64,000 nucleotides of DNA from Stutzerimonas stutzeri. Its GTDB lineage: Bacteria > Pseudomonadota > Gammaproteobacteria > Pseudomonadales > Pseudomonadaceae. Positions 22,669 to 31,474 of this stretch are shown here, one piece after another. Position 1 is the first letter of the stretch. Each line of letters opens with the position of its first letter. The notes beneath the pieces are model-generated. The model worked only from the letters and a program-made list of their open reading frames with translations. It did not search any database and had not been told where the DNA came from. Both the position numbers and the translations under genes were made by a program. The stretch covers positions 62,001-126,000 of the forward strand of contig NZ_JAMOIH010000009.1 of assembly GCF_024448955.1 (NCBI RefSeq). Reading direction: 5' to 3'.

Positions 22669-22688
22669 GGGCTGTTTTTCAACAGCCC
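22669..22688 (-). terminator. Hairpin downstream of spuC
   Basis: Arms GGGCTGTT and AACAGCCC (22669-22676, 22681-22688) with a four-base loop, in the spuC-spuD gap. No T tract follows on the minus strand, so it is more likely an mRNA processing or attenuation structure that sets spuD expression apart from spuABC. Confidence 0.45.
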
Positions 22689-22739
22689 GAACGTTAGTTC
22701 ACAGCGCTCAGACAAGACCGTCGCCTGCGCGCCCATGGG

Positions 22740-24098
22740 TCAGCCCAACGCGTCTTTGGCGGTTGCGTCCAGGCACTGCCGAACTTTGCCGATCAGCTCG
22801 TCGATCTGCTCTTCGTTTATCACCAGTGGCGGCGAAATGATCATGGTGTCGCCCACCGCGCGCATCACCAGACCGTTGCGGAAGCAGTGCTCGCGGCAGA
22901 GCATGCCCACGCCCGGATCGGCGAAACGCTCACGGGTTTTCTTGTTCTTCACCAATTCCAGCGCGCCGAGCATGCCGACGCCACGCGCCTCGCCGACCAA
23001 GGGGTGTTCGATCAGCTCACGCCAGCGCGACTGCAAATAAGGTGCCGTCTTCGCCTTGACCCGTTCGACGATTTTCTCTTCACGCATGATGCGGATGTTT
23101 TCCAGCGCCACTGCGGCGGCCACCGGGTGCCCCGAGTAGGTGAAGCCGTGATAGAACTCACCGCCCTCGTTGAGCGTGTGCACCACTTCGTCGCGCACGA
23201 CTACGCCGCCCATGGGCAGGTAACCGGAGGTCAGGCCCTTGGCGATGGGCATCAGGTCCGGCGCGTTGCCGTAATGATCGCTGCCGAACCATTCGCCGGT
23301 GCGGCCGAAGCCGCAAATCACTTCATCGGCAACCAGCAGGATGTCGTAGCGGTCGAGAATTTCGCGGATCTTCGGCCAGTAGCTGTCCGGCGGGATGATC
23401 ACACCGCCAGCGCCCTGGATCGGCTCGGCGATGAAGGCGGCGACCTTGTCTTCGCCCACTTCACGGATTTTGTCCTCCAGCTGCTGCGCGACGCGCACAC
23501 CGAACTCTTCCGGATCGAGATCACCGCCCTCACCGAACCAGTACGGTTGGTCGATGTGCTCAATGCCTGGAATCGGGCCGTCGCCCTGTTCGTGCATGGC
23601 CTTCATGCCGCCGAGGCTGGCACCGGCGATGGTCGAGCCGTGATAGCCGTTCCAGCGGCCAATGACCACCTTCTTCTGCGGCTGCCCCTTGATCGCCCAG
23701 TAATGGCGCACCATGCGCAGCACGGTGTCGTTGGCCTCGGAGCCTGAGCCGGTGAAGAACACGTGGTTCATCCCCTCGGGTGCGATGTCGGCAATGGCCT
23801 TGGCCAGGGCGAGCGCCGGTGGATGCGCTGTCTGGAAGAACAGGTTGTAATACGGCAGCTCGCGCATCTGCCGGGTCGCGGCCTCGACCAGTTCCTCACG
23901 GCCATAACCCAGGTTGACGCACCAGAGCCCGGCCATGGCATCGAGGATCTTGTGGCCTTCGCTGTCCCACAGATAAACGCCCTCGCCACGGGTAATGATG
24001 CGCGTGCCCTTGGCGTTAAGCGCCTTGAAGTCGGTGAACGGCGGCAGATGGTGGTCGCGGCTCAGGGCTTGCCATTGCAGGGTTTGCGAATCGCTCAT
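22740..24098 (-). CDS. spuC: Putrescine-pyruvate aminotransferase SpuC
   Basis: PLP enzyme transferring the putrescine amino group to pyruvate, giving 4-aminobutyraldehyde and alanine. It has 452 residues, class III aminotransferase fold. PLP contacts are visible: GSGSEANDT, WNGYHGSTIAGASLGG, LLVADEVICGFGRTGEWFG and the Schiff-base lysine in LMPIAKGLTSGYLPMGG (about residue 285). It lies 73 bases after spuB in the same direction. It probably works with the glutamate-ligase route encoded by SpuB, SpuI and SpuA. Confidence 0.95.
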   Translation of the reverse strand: MSDSQTLQWQALSRDHHLPPFTDFKALNAKGTRIITRGEGVYLWDSEGHKILDAMAGLWCVNLGYGREELVEAATRQMRELPYYNLFFQTAHPPALALAKAIADIAPEGMNHVFFTGSGSEANDTVLRMVRHYWAIKGQPQKKVVIGRWNGYHGSTIAGASLGGMKAMHEQGDGPIPGIEHIDQPYWFGEGGDLDPEEFGVRVAQQLEDKIREVGEDKVAAFIAEPIQGAGGVIIPPDSYWPKIREILDRYDILLVADEVICGFGRTGEWFGSDHYGNAPDLMPIAKGLTSGYLPMGGVVVRDEVVHTLNEGGEFYHGFTYSGHPVAAAVALENIRIMREEKIVERVKAKTAPYLQSRWRELIEHPLVGEARGVGMLGALELVKNKKTRERFADPGVGMLCREHCFRNGLVMRAVGDTMIISPPLVINEEQIDELIGKVRQCLDATAKDALG

Positions 24099-24171
24099 CA
24101 GTCACCTCGTTTTGAATGGTTTTATGGTGCCTGCCGTTGCAAACACCTCCAGCGCTCTTATCGGCTTCCGC

Positions 24172-25530
24172 TTACACCGACAACATCAGGAATTCCCGCT
24201 CCCAGGAGCTGATCACCCGGTGATAATTCTCCTGCTCGGCGCGCTTGACCGCGACATAGCCGGTGATGAATTTCGGGCTAAGGTATTTGACCAGCTCGCG
24301 GCAGTTCTCCATGCGTTCCAGCGCGGCTTCGAGGGTCAGCGGCAGGCGCAGGTTGCGGCGCTCGTAACCGCGGCCCTTGACTGGCGGACTCGGGTTCAGC
24401 CCTTCGACCATGCCGATGTAGCCGCACAACAGGCTGGCGGCAATGGCCAGATACGGATTGGCATCGGCGCCCGGCAGACGATTCTCGACGCGGCGGTTCT
24501 GCGGGTCGGAATCCGGGACGCGCAGGCCTACGGTGCGGTTTTCCTCGCCCCATTCGACGTTCACCGGTGCCGAGGTATCGGGCAGGAAGCGGCGGAACGA
24601 ATTGACGTTGGGCGCGAACATCGGCAGCAGCTCCGGAATGTATTTCTGCAAACCGCCGACGTGGTGCAGGAACAGCTGGCTCATGGAGCCGTCGGCGTTG
24701 GAAAACACGTTACGCCCGGTTTCGATGTCCACCACGCTCTGGTGCAGGTGCATGGCGCTGCCCGGCTCGCCGGTCATCGGCTTGGCCATGAAAGTGGCGG
24801 CCACATTGTGCTTGAGCGCCGCCTCGCGCATGGTGCGCTTGAACACCAGAATCTGATCGGCCAGGTGCAGCGCTTCGCCGTGACGGAAGTTGATTTCCAT
24901 CTGCGCGGTACCTTCCTCGTGGATCAGCGTGTCCAGGTCTAGGCCTTGGGCCTCGCACCAGTCGTACATGTCTTCAAACAGCGGATCGAACTCGTTGGCT
25001 GCGTCGATGGAGAACGACTGGCGGCCGGTCTCCTGACGCCCCGAACGGCCAATCGGCGGCTGGAACGGCAGGTCCGGGTCCTCGCAGCGCTTGGTCAGAT
25101 AGAACTCCATCTCCGGCGCGACGATGGGCTGCCAGCCGCGCTCGGCGTACATCTTCAGCACACGCTTGAGGATGTTGCGCGGCGAGATCTCGATGGGGTT
25201 GCCCATCTTGTCGTAGGTATCGTGGATCACCTGCGCGGTCGGCTCAATGGCCCAGGGCACCAGGAACACCGCGTCGGCGTCGGGCCGGCAGAACATGTCG
25301 ATGTCCGCCGGATCGAGCAGCTCGTAGTAGATGTCATCCTCGACGTAGTCGCCCGTCACCGTCTGCAGCAGGACGCTTTCCGGCAGACGCATGCCGCGCT
25401 CGTCGAGGAACTTGTTGGTCGGTGAAATCTTGCCGCGGGCAATGCCGGTCAGGTCGCTGATCAGGCACTCCACTTCCGTAATCTTGCGTTCTTTGAGCCA
25501 GCCGGTGAGCTGGTCGAGCGTGCTAGTCAT
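24172..25530 (-). CDS. spuB: Glutamate-polyamine ligase SpuB (glutamine synthetase family)
   Basis: ATP-dependent ligase predicted to make gamma-glutamylputrescine or a related adduct. The start at 25530 follows GAGGT and gives MTSTLDQLTGWLKERKITEVECL; 452 residues, like PuuA. Glutamine-synthetase motifs are intact: metal-binding EMEFYL, EGTAQMEINF, HLHQSV after PGSAMH, NSFRRFLPDTSAP and ENRLPGADANPYLAIAASL. It is a paralogue of SpuI encoded divergently 1 kb away. It lies 44 bases after spuA. Confidence 0.93.
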   Translation of the reverse strand: MTSTLDQLTGWLKERKITEVECLISDLTGIARGKISPTNKFLDERGMRLPESVLLQTVTGDYVEDDIYYELLDPADIDMFCRPDADAVFLVPWAIEPTAQVIHDTYDKMGNPIEISPRNILKRVLKMYAERGWQPIVAPEMEFYLTKRCEDPDLPFQPPIGRSGRQETGRQSFSIDAANEFDPLFEDMYDWCEAQGLDLDTLIHEEGTAQMEINFRHGEALHLADQILVFKRTMREAALKHNVAATFMAKPMTGEPGSAMHLHQSVVDIETGRNVFSNADGSMSQLFLHHVGGLQKYIPELLPMFAPNVNSFRRFLPDTSAPVNVEWGEENRTVGLRVPDSDPQNRRVENRLPGADANPYLAIAASLLCGYIGMVEGLNPSPPVKGRGYERRNLRLPLTLEAALERMENCRELVKYLSPKFITGYVAVKRAEQENYHRVISSWEREFLMLSV

Positions 25531-25574
25531 GATGACCTCAGAGTTGATGAAACGAGCGCCGGACCGGCCTGCGC

Positions 25575-26321
25575 TCAGCGCCGTCCCGCGCGTTCCTGGC
25601 AAGCGCGGGCAAAGCCCTGGAACAACGCCAGGTAATAAGGGTGCTCATGCACCTTCCATTCAGGATGCCATTGGACGCCGAGCGCGAAGGTCTGCGCCGC
25701 CTCGACGGAAAACGCCTCGATCAGTCCATCCGGCGCCAGTGCCTCGATGCGCAGCCCCTCGCCAAGGCGCTCGACACCCTGGCCGTGCACCGAATTGACT
25801 TCCATATGCGGCGGCAACCCGAGACGCTCCAGCAAGCCACCGGGTTGCACATGCAGCGGATGACTAAGCCCGTACTGGATGTCGACCGGGTCTTCGGCCC
25901 GCTCGCGATGGTCGGCATAGGGGCCGGCCTCGTGCACTTTCTGATGCAGACTGCCACCGAACGCCACGTTCATTTCCTGAAAACCGCGGCAGACACCGAA
26001 CACCGGAATACCGGCCTCTACCGCCGCGCGAATCAGCGGCAGGGTCAGCTGGTCGCGGGAAGGGTCGTGTGGCATGCCTTCGGCGCTGGCTGCCCCACCA
26101 TAATGATGAGGCTCGACGTTCGATGGCGAGCCAGTGAAGAACAGGCCGTCTACGCTATCGAGTAGTGCTGCAGGATCGATGAGGTCACCCAACGCCGGGA
26201 TGACCAGGGGCAAGCCGGCGACCGCTGCGGCACGCAGGTATTTGTCACCGGCGATATGGAAGCTGTGGTGGCCGATCTGCCTGGTACAGGCGGATACGCC
26301 GATCAATGGCACGCGAGGCAT
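25575..26321 (-). CDS. spuA: Gamma-glutamyl-GABA hydrolase family protein SpuA
   Basis: Class I glutamine-amidotransferase-like hydrolase (PuuD type) predicted to release GABA from gamma-glutamyl-GABA. The nucleophile is in VFGVCRGFQEMNVAFGG and the His partner in GVQWHPEW. I chose 26321 (MPRVPLIGVSACTRQIG; 248 residues, close to PAO1 SpuA); an ATG at 26351 is possible but has no visible ribosome-binding site. It is the first gene of the spu operon, divergent from spuI. Confidence 0.9.
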   Translation of the reverse strand: MPRVPLIGVSACTRQIGHHSFHIAGDKYLRAAAVAGLPLVIPALGDLIDPAALLDSVDGLFFTGSPSNVEPHHYGGAASAEGMPHDPSRDQLTLPLIRAAVEAGIPVFGVCRGFQEMNVAFGGSLHQKVHEAGPYADHRERAEDPVDIQYGLSHPLHVQPGGLLERLGLPPHMEVNSVHGQGVERLGEGLRIEALAPDGLIEAFSVEAAQTFALGVQWHPEWKVHEHPYYLALFQGFARACQERAGRR

Positions 26322-26573
26322 GTGATACTCGTCTTTCAGAAGGGTGCTCATCGGAGAGTAGTCTTGTTCATTTTTATAGACAATAGCCGACCCGTTGTCC
26401 TTCCGAAAGCAACCGCAGCGCCGTGAATTTTTTTCCGGCTGTGCCCTAAAACCGCCACTAATGGGCATTCATGGGGCGTTTTGAGGCGCTATTGACAGCG
26501 ACTTGGCTTTCCGATTGACTCCAAGTCATGTTGTTTGATGATTGAAATTTTTAACAATTAAGGTGTTTTCATC
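26322..26573. promoter_or_regulatory. Divergent spuA/spuI promoter region with inverted repeat
   Basis: A 252-base control region shared by both polyamine operons. It is locally AT-rich near spuI. An inverted repeat GACTTGG (26500-26506) and CCAAGTC (26521-26527), centre spacing 14 bases, overlaps TTGACA (26492-26497) and TTGACT (26515-26520), either of which could be a -35 box. It may be an operator for a polyamine-responsive regulator not encoded in this window. Confidence 0.5.
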
Positions 26574-27950
26574 ATGCTTCCGCCGCCGCGTGCCGTTCAG
26601 CTCAATGAAGCGAACGCGTTTCTGAAAGAACACCCGGAGGTCCAGTACGTCGACCTGCTGATCGCAGACATGAACGGTGTCGTTCGAGGCAAGCGCATCG
26701 AGCGCGCCAGTCTGCATAAGGTGTATGAAAAAGGGATCAACCTGCCCGCCTCGCTATTCGCGCTCGACATCAATGGCATCACAGTAGAAAGCTCCGGGCT
26801 CGGGATGGACATCGGCGACTCGGACCGGACCTGCTTCCCCATTCCCAACACCCTTAGCAACGAACCCTGGCAGAAGCGTCCCACTGCGCAACTGTTGATG
26901 ACCATGCACGAGCGCGACGGCTCGCCATTTTTTGCAGACCCACGTGAAGTGCTACGCCAGGTCGTCAGCAAGTTCGACGAGCTGGGACTGACCATCTGCG
27001 CGGCCTTCGAACTGGAGTTCTATCTGATCGATCAGGAGAACGTGAATGGCCGTCCGCAACCGCCGCGCTCACCGATTTCCGGCAAGCGCCCGCAGTCGAC
27101 CCAGGTCTACCTGATCGACGATCTGGACGAATACGTCGACTGCCTGCAGGACATTCTCGAGGGGGCCAAGGAACAGGGCATTCCCGCCGACGCCATCGTC
27201 AAGGAAAGCGCCCCAGCGCAGTTTGAGGTCAACCTTCATCACGTCGCCGATCCGATCAAGGCCTGCGACTACGCCGTGCTGCTCAAGCGACTGATCAAGA
27301 ACATCGCCTACGACCATGAGATGGATACCACCTTCATGGCCAAGCCCTACCCGGGCCAGGCCGGGAACGGGCTGCACGTGCACATCTCGCTGCTCGACAA
27401 GAACGGCAACAATATTTTCGCCACCGACAATCCGTTGGAGAGCGAAACCCTGCGTCATGCCATCGGCGGTATCCAGCAGACCATGGCGGCGTCGATGGCC
27501 TTCCTCTGCCCCAACGTCAACTCGTACCGCCGCTTCGGCGCTCAGTTCTACGTACCGAATGCGCCGTGCTGGGGCTTGGACAACCGCACCGTAGCGCTAC
27601 GCGTGCCGACTGACAGCGCGGATTCAGTACGCATCGAGCATCGCGTCGCCGGGGCGGATGCCAACCCTTACCTACTGCTGGCCAGCGTGCTCGCTGGCGT
27701 CCATCACGGCCTCACCAACAAGATCGCACCCGACCAGCCGATCGAAGGCAACTCCTACGAGCAGGTCGAACCGAGCCTGCCCTCCAACCTGCGCGACGCC
27801 CTCCGCGAGCTGGATGACAACGAAATCATGGCCCGCTACATCAGCCCGGAGTACATCGATATCTTCGTGGCCTGCAAGGAAAGCGAACTGGCCGAATTCG
27901 AGCATTCGATCTCCGATCTCGAATACAACTGGTATCTGCATACGGTTTAA
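26574..27950 (+). CDS. spuI: Glutamate-putrescine ligase SpuI (glutamine synthetase family)
   Basis: Second glutamine-synthetase-like gamma-glutamylpolyamine ligase, 458 residues. Motifs: ELEFYLI, APAQFEVNLHH, NGLHVHISL, NSYRRFGAQFYVPNAP, EHRVAGADANPYLLLASVLAG. Glutamate-side and ATP-side residues appear complete, so it should be active. It is transcribed away from spuA; in P. aeruginosa spuI has the same divergent position. AAGGTG about nine bases before ATG is the likely ribosome-binding site. The next gene is 356 bases downstream across a repeat-rich gap. Confidence 0.93.
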   Translation: MLPPPRAVQLNEANAFLKEHPEVQYVDLLIADMNGVVRGKRIERASLHKVYEKGINLPASLFALDINGITVESSGLGMDIGDSDRTCFPIPNTLSNEPWQKRPTAQLLMTMHERDGSPFFADPREVLRQVVSKFDELGLTICAAFELEFYLIDQENVNGRPQPPRSPISGKRPQSTQVYLIDDLDEYVDCLQDILEGAKEQGIPADAIVKESAPAQFEVNLHHVADPIKACDYAVLLKRLIKNIAYDHEMDTTFMAKPYPGQAGNGLHVHISLLDKNGNNIFATDNPLESETLRHAIGGIQQTMAASMAFLCPNVNSYRRFGAQFYVPNAPCWGLDNRTVALRVPTDSADSVRIEHRVAGADANPYLLLASVLAGVHHGLTNKIAPDQPIEGNSYEQVEPSLPSNLRDALRELDDNEIMARYISPEYIDIFVACKESELAEFEHSISDLEYNWYLHTV

Positions 27951-28007
27951 CGGCTGAAAGCCGACAGGAGCGCTGGCGGCTGAACGAAATGCACCGGTGT
28001 AGGGGTC

Positions 28008-28075
28008 GTAGGGTGGGCTTCAGCCCACCGCTGTTACATTCGGCGGGCTCATTGGTGGGCTGAAGCCCACCCTAC
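28008..28075. repeat. Long imperfect palindrome, GTAGGGTGG family
   Basis: Two arms of 22 bases (28008-28029 and 28054-28075) are inverted copies beginning GTAGGGTGGGCT and ending AGCCCACCCTAC; each arm is itself partly palindromic (GGGCTTCAGCCC). The REPIN-like architecture suggests a mobile non-autonomous repeat. A related element lies at 49527-49615. Confidence 0.8.
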
Positions 28076-28077
28076 AT

Positions 28078-28107
28078 GCTGGAAGCTGGAAGCTGGAAGC
28101 TGGAAGC
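28078..28107. repeat. Tandem repeat of GCTGGAA
   Basis: Four and a third copies of the 7-base unit GCTGGAA, directly after the palindrome. Copy number is likely to vary between strains by slippage. It is non-coding. Confidence 0.9.
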
Positions 28108-28260
28108 AAACGTAGGGCGATGTCGTGTTTCCACCGTGACTCCGCTCGTCGGATCAATAAAGCGTGACTCGACCTACGATTGCGCCAGCGGCCAGGCGGA
28201 CGGGCTTTTTCTTCCGGCTTCGAGCTTCAGGCTTCCAGCTGCTTCCCCGAACCTCATCGC

Positions 28261-28282
28261 TTAGAATTACTCCATTTTCTAA
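28261..28282. promoter_or_regulatory. Operator-like inverted repeat upstream of aguBA
   Basis: TTAGAA (28261-28266) and TTCTAA (28277-28282) separated by ten bases, ending 24 bases before the aguB start. The spacing fits a dimeric regulator on adjacent helix turns. No aguR gene is present here to bind it. Confidence 0.35.
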
Positions 28283-28306
28283 ACGCCCCAATTCAGCGAG
28301 GCCGCC

Positions 28307-29185
28307 ATGTCCCGTACCGTTACCGTTGCCGCCACCCAAATGGCCTGTTCCTGGGATCGCCAAGCGAACATCACCAACGCCGAGAAGTTGGTTCGTGAAG
28401 CCGCCGCCAAGGGCGCGCAGGTGATCCTGATCCAGGAGCTGTTCGAAACCCCTTACTTCTGCCAGAAGCCCAATCCTGAGTATTTGCAGCTGGCTACCAG
28501 TGTGGAAGAAAACCCGGCGATTCAGCATTTCCAGAAGATTGCCGCCGAACTACAGGTAGTGCTGCCGATCAGCTTTTTCGAAGTCGCCGGCCGCGCACGC
28601 TTCAACTCCATCGCCATCATCGATGCCGACGGCAAGGTGCTGGGCGTCTACCGCAAGAGCCACATTCCGGACGGCCCCGGCTATCACGAGAAGTATTATT
28701 TCAACCCCGGCGACACTGGTTTCAAGGTCTGGAACACCCGCTACGCGAAGATCGGCGTGGCCATTTGCTGGGATCAGTGGTTCCCCGAAACCGCGCGCAG
28801 CATGGCACTGATGGGCGCCGAGCTGCTGTTCTACCCCACCGCCATCGGCAGCGAGCCACATGACCCGAATATCACCTCGAGCGACCATTGGCAGCGCGTC
28901 CAGCAGGGCCACGCCGGCGCCAACCTGATGCCGCTGATCGCCAGCAACCGCGTCGGCACCGAAGAGCAGGACGGCTACGACATCACCTTCTATGGCTCGT
29001 CGTTCATCGCCGACCAGTTTGGTGCCAAAGTCGAGGAAATGGACCAGACCAGCGAAGGCGTACTGGTACATGAATTCGACCTGGACCAGCTGGAGCACAT
29101 CCGCAGCGCCTGGGGTGTATTCCGTGATCGTCGGCCAAACCTCTACAGCCCGATCAAGACCCTGGACGGCTCGCTCGAGTCCTGA
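28307..29185 (+). CDS. aguB: N-carbamoylputrescine amidase
   Basis: Nitrilase-superfamily enzyme hydrolysing N-carbamoylputrescine to putrescine, carbon dioxide and ammonia. It has 292 residues, family length. The Glu-Lys-Cys triad is visible in IQELFETPYF, YRKSHIPDGPG and GVAICWDQWFPE (Cys near residue 158). GAGG five bases before ATG supports the start. It is followed after 107 bases, including a REPIN, by aguA, which makes its substrate. Confidence 0.96.
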   Translation: MSRTVTVAATQMACSWDRQANITNAEKLVREAAAKGAQVILIQELFETPYFCQKPNPEYLQLATSVEENPAIQHFQKIAAELQVVLPISFFEVAGRARFNSIAIIDADGKVLGVYRKSHIPDGPGYHEKYYFNPGDTGFKVWNTRYAKIGVAICWDQWFPETARSMALMGAELLFYPTAIGSEPHDPNITSSDHWQRVQQGHAGANLMPLIASNRVGTEEQDGYDITFYGSSFIADQFGAKVEEMDQTSEGVLVHEFDLDQLEHIRSAWGVFRDRRPNLYSPIKTLDGSLES

Positions 29186-29203
29186 CCGAAGATTGACCCA
29201 TCG

Positions 29204-29270
29204 TTGTAGGAGCGAGCTTGCTCGCGAATTCGGCTATGCAAACTGTTCGCGAGCAAGCTCGCTCCTACAA
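29204..29270. repeat. REPIN between aguB and aguA
   Basis: Two inverted 25-base arms (29204-29228 and 29246-29270), starting TTGTAGGAGCGAGC and ending GCTCGCTCCTACAA, with a 17-base loop. This matches the REP doublets common in Pseudomonas intergenic spaces. The right arm ends 22 bases before the aguA start, so the folded RNA could affect aguA expression. Confidence 0.9.
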
Positions 29271-29292
29271 AGCGCTCTCACGGAAAACACCG

Positions 29293-30408
29293 ATGACGAC
29301 CCTCAGCACCAAGCCTCGCGCCGACGACTTCCATATGCCCGCCGAGTGGGCGCCGCACAGCCAGACCTGGATGGTCTGGCCGCAGCGTCCGGATAACTGG
29401 CGCGACCAGGGCACCCCGGCGCAGGCGGCTTTCACCGCCGTGGCCAAGGCCATTGCTCGCTTCGAGCCGGTCACCGTCTGCGCCACTGCCGAGCAATACA
29501 TGGCCGCGCGGGAGAAACTCGATGACCCGCGTATTCGGCTGGTGGAAATCAGCAGCGATGACGCCTGGGTCCGCGATACGGGGCCAACCTTCCTGGTCAA
29601 CGGCAAGGGTGGGCTGCGTGGTGTCGACTGGATGTTCAACGCCTGGGGCGGCCTCGAGGGCGGGCTGTACGACAACTGGCAGCGCGACGACGAAGTGGCG
29701 CGCAAGATTCTCGAAATCGAGCGCTGCGACCGCTACCGCACCGAGGGTTTCGTACTGGAAGGCGGTTCGATTCACGTCGACGGCGAAGGTACTCTGATTA
29801 CTACCGAGGAGTGCCTGCTCAACCGCAATCGCAACCCGCACCTGTCCCGTGAGCAAATCGAAGCGGTCCTGGCCGATTATCTGGCGATCGATAAGGTCAT
29901 CTGGCTACCGCACGGGTTGTACAACGACGAAACTGACGGTCACGTGGACAACTTCTGCTGCTTCGTGCGTCCCGGTGAGGTCCTACTGGCCTGGACCGAT
30001 GATCGCGACGACCCCAACTACGAGCGCTGCCAAGCTGCCATGCGCGTGCTGGAGCAGGCGCGCGATGCCTGGGACCGCGAGCTCGTGGTGCACAAGATGC
30101 CGATCCCCGGCCCGCTGCATGCCACCGAGCAGGAATGCGCCGGTGTGGTGCCGCTGATCGGCAGCCAGCCGCGCGACCCGTCGATTCGCCTGGCTGGCAG
30201 CTACGTCAACTTCCTGATCGTCAATGGCGGCATCATCGCTCCGTCTTTCGACGACCCGATGGACGCCGAAGCAGAAGCCATCCTCAGCCGGATCTTCCCT
30301 AACCATCAGGTGGTGATGGTGCCGGGCCGCGAGATTCTTCTTGGCGGTGGCAATATCCATTGCATCACCCAGCAGCAACCGGCGGCATCGAGCCAAACGC
30401 CGGTGTAA
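29293..30408 (+). CDS. aguA: Agmatine deiminase
   Basis: Converts agmatine to N-carbamoylputrescine and ammonia, upstream step to AguB. The start at 29293 gives 371 residues, close to the P. aeruginosa enzyme. The catalytic Cys is in [13 protein letters not shown] near the C-terminus; substrate and catalytic motifs [27 protein letters not shown] and [12 protein letters not shown] are intact. The frame opens earlier (29218) inside the REPIN, which cannot be the real start. The catalytic Cys lies close to a Gln-rich tail. Confidence 0.95.
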   Translation: MTTLSTKPRADDFHMPAEWAPHSQTWMVWPQRPDNWRDQGTPAQAAFTAVAKAIARFEPVTVCATAEQYMAAREKLDDPRIRLVEISSDDAWVRDTGPTFLVNGKGGLRGVDWMFNAWGGLEGGLYDNWQRDDEVARKILEIERCDRYRTEGFVLEGGSIHVDGEGTLITTEECLLNRNRNPHLSREQIEAVLADYLAIDKVIWLPHGLYNDETDGHVDNFCCFVRPGEVLLAWTDDRDDPNYERCQAAMRVLEQARDAWDRELVVHKMPIPGPLHATEQECAGVVPLIGSQPRDPSIRLAGSYVNFLIVNGGIIAPSFDDPMDAEAEAILSRIFPNHQVVMVPGREILLGGGNIHCITQQQPAASSQTPV

Positions 30409-30415
30409 CGCACCC

Positions 30416-30446
30416 GCGCTGTCCGTACCGCCGACACGGGCAGCGC
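30416..30446 (+). terminator. Hairpin downstream of aguA
   Basis: Arms GCGCTGTCCGT and ACGGGCAGCGC pair with one mismatch around a short loop, eight bases after the aguA stop. There is no T tract. It may end or stabilise the aguBA message before the following gene. Confidence 0.4.
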
Positions 30447-30465
30447 CTGAAGGAGTGTGCAGGCC

Positions 30466-31143
30466 GTGCAATACAAAGCCTTTCTGCTGTGCCTGCTGCT
30501 AGCGCCAACTGTGCAGGCCATCGAAGCCTATTCCTGCCGCAACGGCTTCTTTCCGGCGTTCGCCGGTCAGGTACAACCTGCAGAGGTGGTTGCCGGTGCC
30601 GACTCGCGAGTGCATTTCAGGGATGACGCCGTTGGCTGCCCCAAAGATGAATCTTGCATACGCAAGGCCTATCTCGTGGACGGCGACAAACTCTTGGTCG
30701 GCAATCAGTCCGATGGCTGGGCCTGCGTATGGTACTTCGGCGAAAAGCGCGAATTCGTAGGCTGGCTGTCGGCACGCAATCTTGAAATCGACACCGTATC
30801 GACGCCTCCCGCAGCGCAGGACTGGATCGGTCTCTGGCTACCCATTGCCGGCGGCAACAGCATCGTCATTTCTCGCGCCTCGCCCACCGGATCGCTTGCG
30901 CTCGTAGGCGAGGCGATCTGGCAGGGCGGTGTGAATAGTTATGGCGAGCCGGTTGTCCACGTCGGCGCCTTCGAAGGTCAAGCACAACCCTCTGGTGATC
31001 TGCTGAGAATCGTCGAGGGTGCGGAAGAATATGCCTGTCGCGTCACCCTGCAGTACGTCGCAGCGAACCTCGTGGTGACCGACAACAGCCGCTGCGGCGG
31101 TCTCAACGTTCGCTTCGATGACGTCTACCGCAAAGCACCCTGA
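30466..31143 (+). CDS. Secreted protein with SH3-like segment, unknown function
   Basis: A 225-residue protein I cannot name. The GTG at 30466 has AAGGAG ten bases upstream; the in-frame GTG at 30457 would leave only one base. Residues 1-16 (MQYKAFLLCLLLAPTVQ) form a signal peptide. Residues about 62-100 (DGDKLLVGNQSDGWACVWYFG...FVGWLSARNLE) look like a bacterial SH3-like fold. Six to eight cysteines suggest disulfides in the periplasm. It follows aguA in the same direction but has no evident link to polyamines. Confidence 0.75.
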   Translation: MQYKAFLLCLLLAPTVQAIEAYSCRNGFFPAFAGQVQPAEVVAGADSRVHFRDDAVGCPKDESCIRKAYLVDGDKLLVGNQSDGWACVWYFGEKREFVGWLSARNLEIDTVSTPPAAQDWIGLWLPIAGGNSIVISRASPTGSLALVGEAIWQGGVNSYGEPVVHVGAFEGQAQPSGDLLRIVEGAEEYACRVTLQYVAANLVVTDNSRCGGLNVRFDDVYRKAP

Positions 31144-31474
31144 CGCACTATTCGCCGTCTGCCTTCGCTAATTTGAAAGCCGAACGAACTGGTCTAGAGT
31201 TGGGTTTTCTTGGCATGTGGCGCAAGCATCAGCGGTAGTCATGCCGTCCACAGCGCTCCAAGCGGAATATTGGTGCTCGCTGCAGAAAGTGCCAATCATG
31301 CTGGGCATTACCAACGACCAGGCCATTCAGTGTGCGGTCGCGCTGCAAAAATCCCTTCGAGTACAGATAGCAGCTTAGTCGGAACATATGGCCCGATTGG
31401 CAACCCACGACCGCAAGGTCAGCCTTGGCCGAACCGCAGATTTTCGAGTAGCAAAACAACAATCAGGAACAAAC
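31144..31474. other. Intergenic region, nothing recognised
   Basis: A 331-base stretch. Open frames across it (for example from 31210 or 31388) lack ribosome-binding sites and family resemblance; base composition is slightly more AT-rich than the neighbours. It presumably holds the promoter of the small secreted protein that follows. I see no RNA gene or repeat. Confidence 0.4.

Larger units (their letters stand above)
27951..28306. other. Repeat-rich spuI-aguB intergenic region
   Basis: A 356-base gap without a gene. It holds a long inverted repeat (28008-28075), a 7-base tandem repeat (28078-28107), partial reverse-oriented copies of that repeat near 28231-28246 (GCTTCCAGCTGCTTCC), and an operator-like inverted repeat just before aguB. 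In P. aeruginosa the TetR-type gene aguR and a binding-protein gene lie between spuI and aguB; neither is present here. Confidence 0.6.

Noticed and set aside
28008-28246. CRISPR array
   Set aside because: The repeats are tandem or inverted with no regular spacers, and no cas genes are present.
29204-29270. Rho-independent terminator after aguB
   Set aside because: The stem is strong, but the sequence is a typical REP doublet and lacks a T tract; I list it as a repeat.
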